This document shows, one piece after another, positions 63,978 to 64,000 of a stretch of DNA of 64,000 nucleotides. The stretch comes from Staphylococcus xylosus NJ. GTDB lineage: Bacteria; Bacillota; Bacilli; Staphylococcales; Staphylococcaceae. Location: NCBI RefSeq assembly GCF_000338275.1, contig NZ_ANMR01000043.1, positions 558,001-622,000 of the forward strand, given 5' to 3'. A model generated the notes under the pieces. That model searched no databases, had not been told where the DNA came from, and was given only the letters and a program-made list of their open reading frames with translations. The number at the start of each line of letters is the position of its first letter. Position 1 is the stretch's first letter. A program made the translations under genes and the position numbers.

Positions 63978-64000
63978 TTAAGACACCCCTATACTAAATA

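Overview
This window is a low-GC, AT-rich Gram-positive chromosome segment from a Staphylococcus. The evidence is the gene order (recO-era-cdd-dgkA-ybeY-phoH; hrcA-grpE-dnaK-dnaJ-prmA-rsmE; comE locus; pxp/acc cluster; alaS; recD2; mnmA-iscS; cymR-rarA; aspS-hisS; lytH-dtd-relA) and the protein sequences themselves. The species cannot be fixed from the sequence alone; it looks like a coagulase-negative staphylococcus rather than S. aureus. Almost every gene is on the minus strand. I see no IS element, prophage, CRISPR array, tRNA or rRNA.

Layout. 93-4045: a DNA repair and ribosome-maturation operon (phoH to recO). 4432-6823: nfeD, floA and a coiled-coil protein of unknown function. 7098-7274: rpsU. 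7381-9014: a small accessory islet with a DUF4190-like membrane protein, a frameshifted HTH gene, a short DUF805-like protein and a 22-residue phenol-soluble-modulin-like peptide. It lies where Bacillus (and, as I recall, S. aureus) carries mtaB. 9015-15512: the heat-shock operon, with a CIRCE operator and a CtsR-type box at the promoter. 15613-18659: hemW and lepA. 18980-19231: rpsT on the plus strand. 19681-29930: a long operon from mtnN through ribosome-assembly and NAD genes to comEA-comEB-comEC and holA. 30161-35700: 5-oxoprolinase genes with a biotin carboxylase pair and an NRAMP-like transporter. 36005-39975: greA, udk, two U32-family tRNA hydroxylation proteins and trmR. 40624-47763: yrzB, ruvX, ireB-like, alaS (T-box leader), recD2 and a TPR protein. 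47899-53138: mnmA, a cysteine desulfurase, an ABC-F protein of the antibiotic-resistance type and a divergent LLM oxidoreductase. 53491-56665: two small CsbD-type or charged stress proteins, cymR, rarA and tcdA. 56795-57027: 6S RNA. 57084-63977: aspS, hisS (T-box), lytH, dtd and relA.

The core genes serve translation (ribosome GTPases, tRNA modification, tRNA synthetases), protein folding, DNA repair and stress signalling (RelA, CymR, 6S RNA). The most interesting non-core signals are: the PSM-like peptide; the ABC-F gene with a 194-nt leader that holds a short upstream ORF and a possible ribosome-controlled stem; a perfect 14-bp hairpin that buries the comEA ribosome binding site; a probable CTG start for pxpB; and a structured plus-strand RNA candidate near 40.4-40.6 kb.
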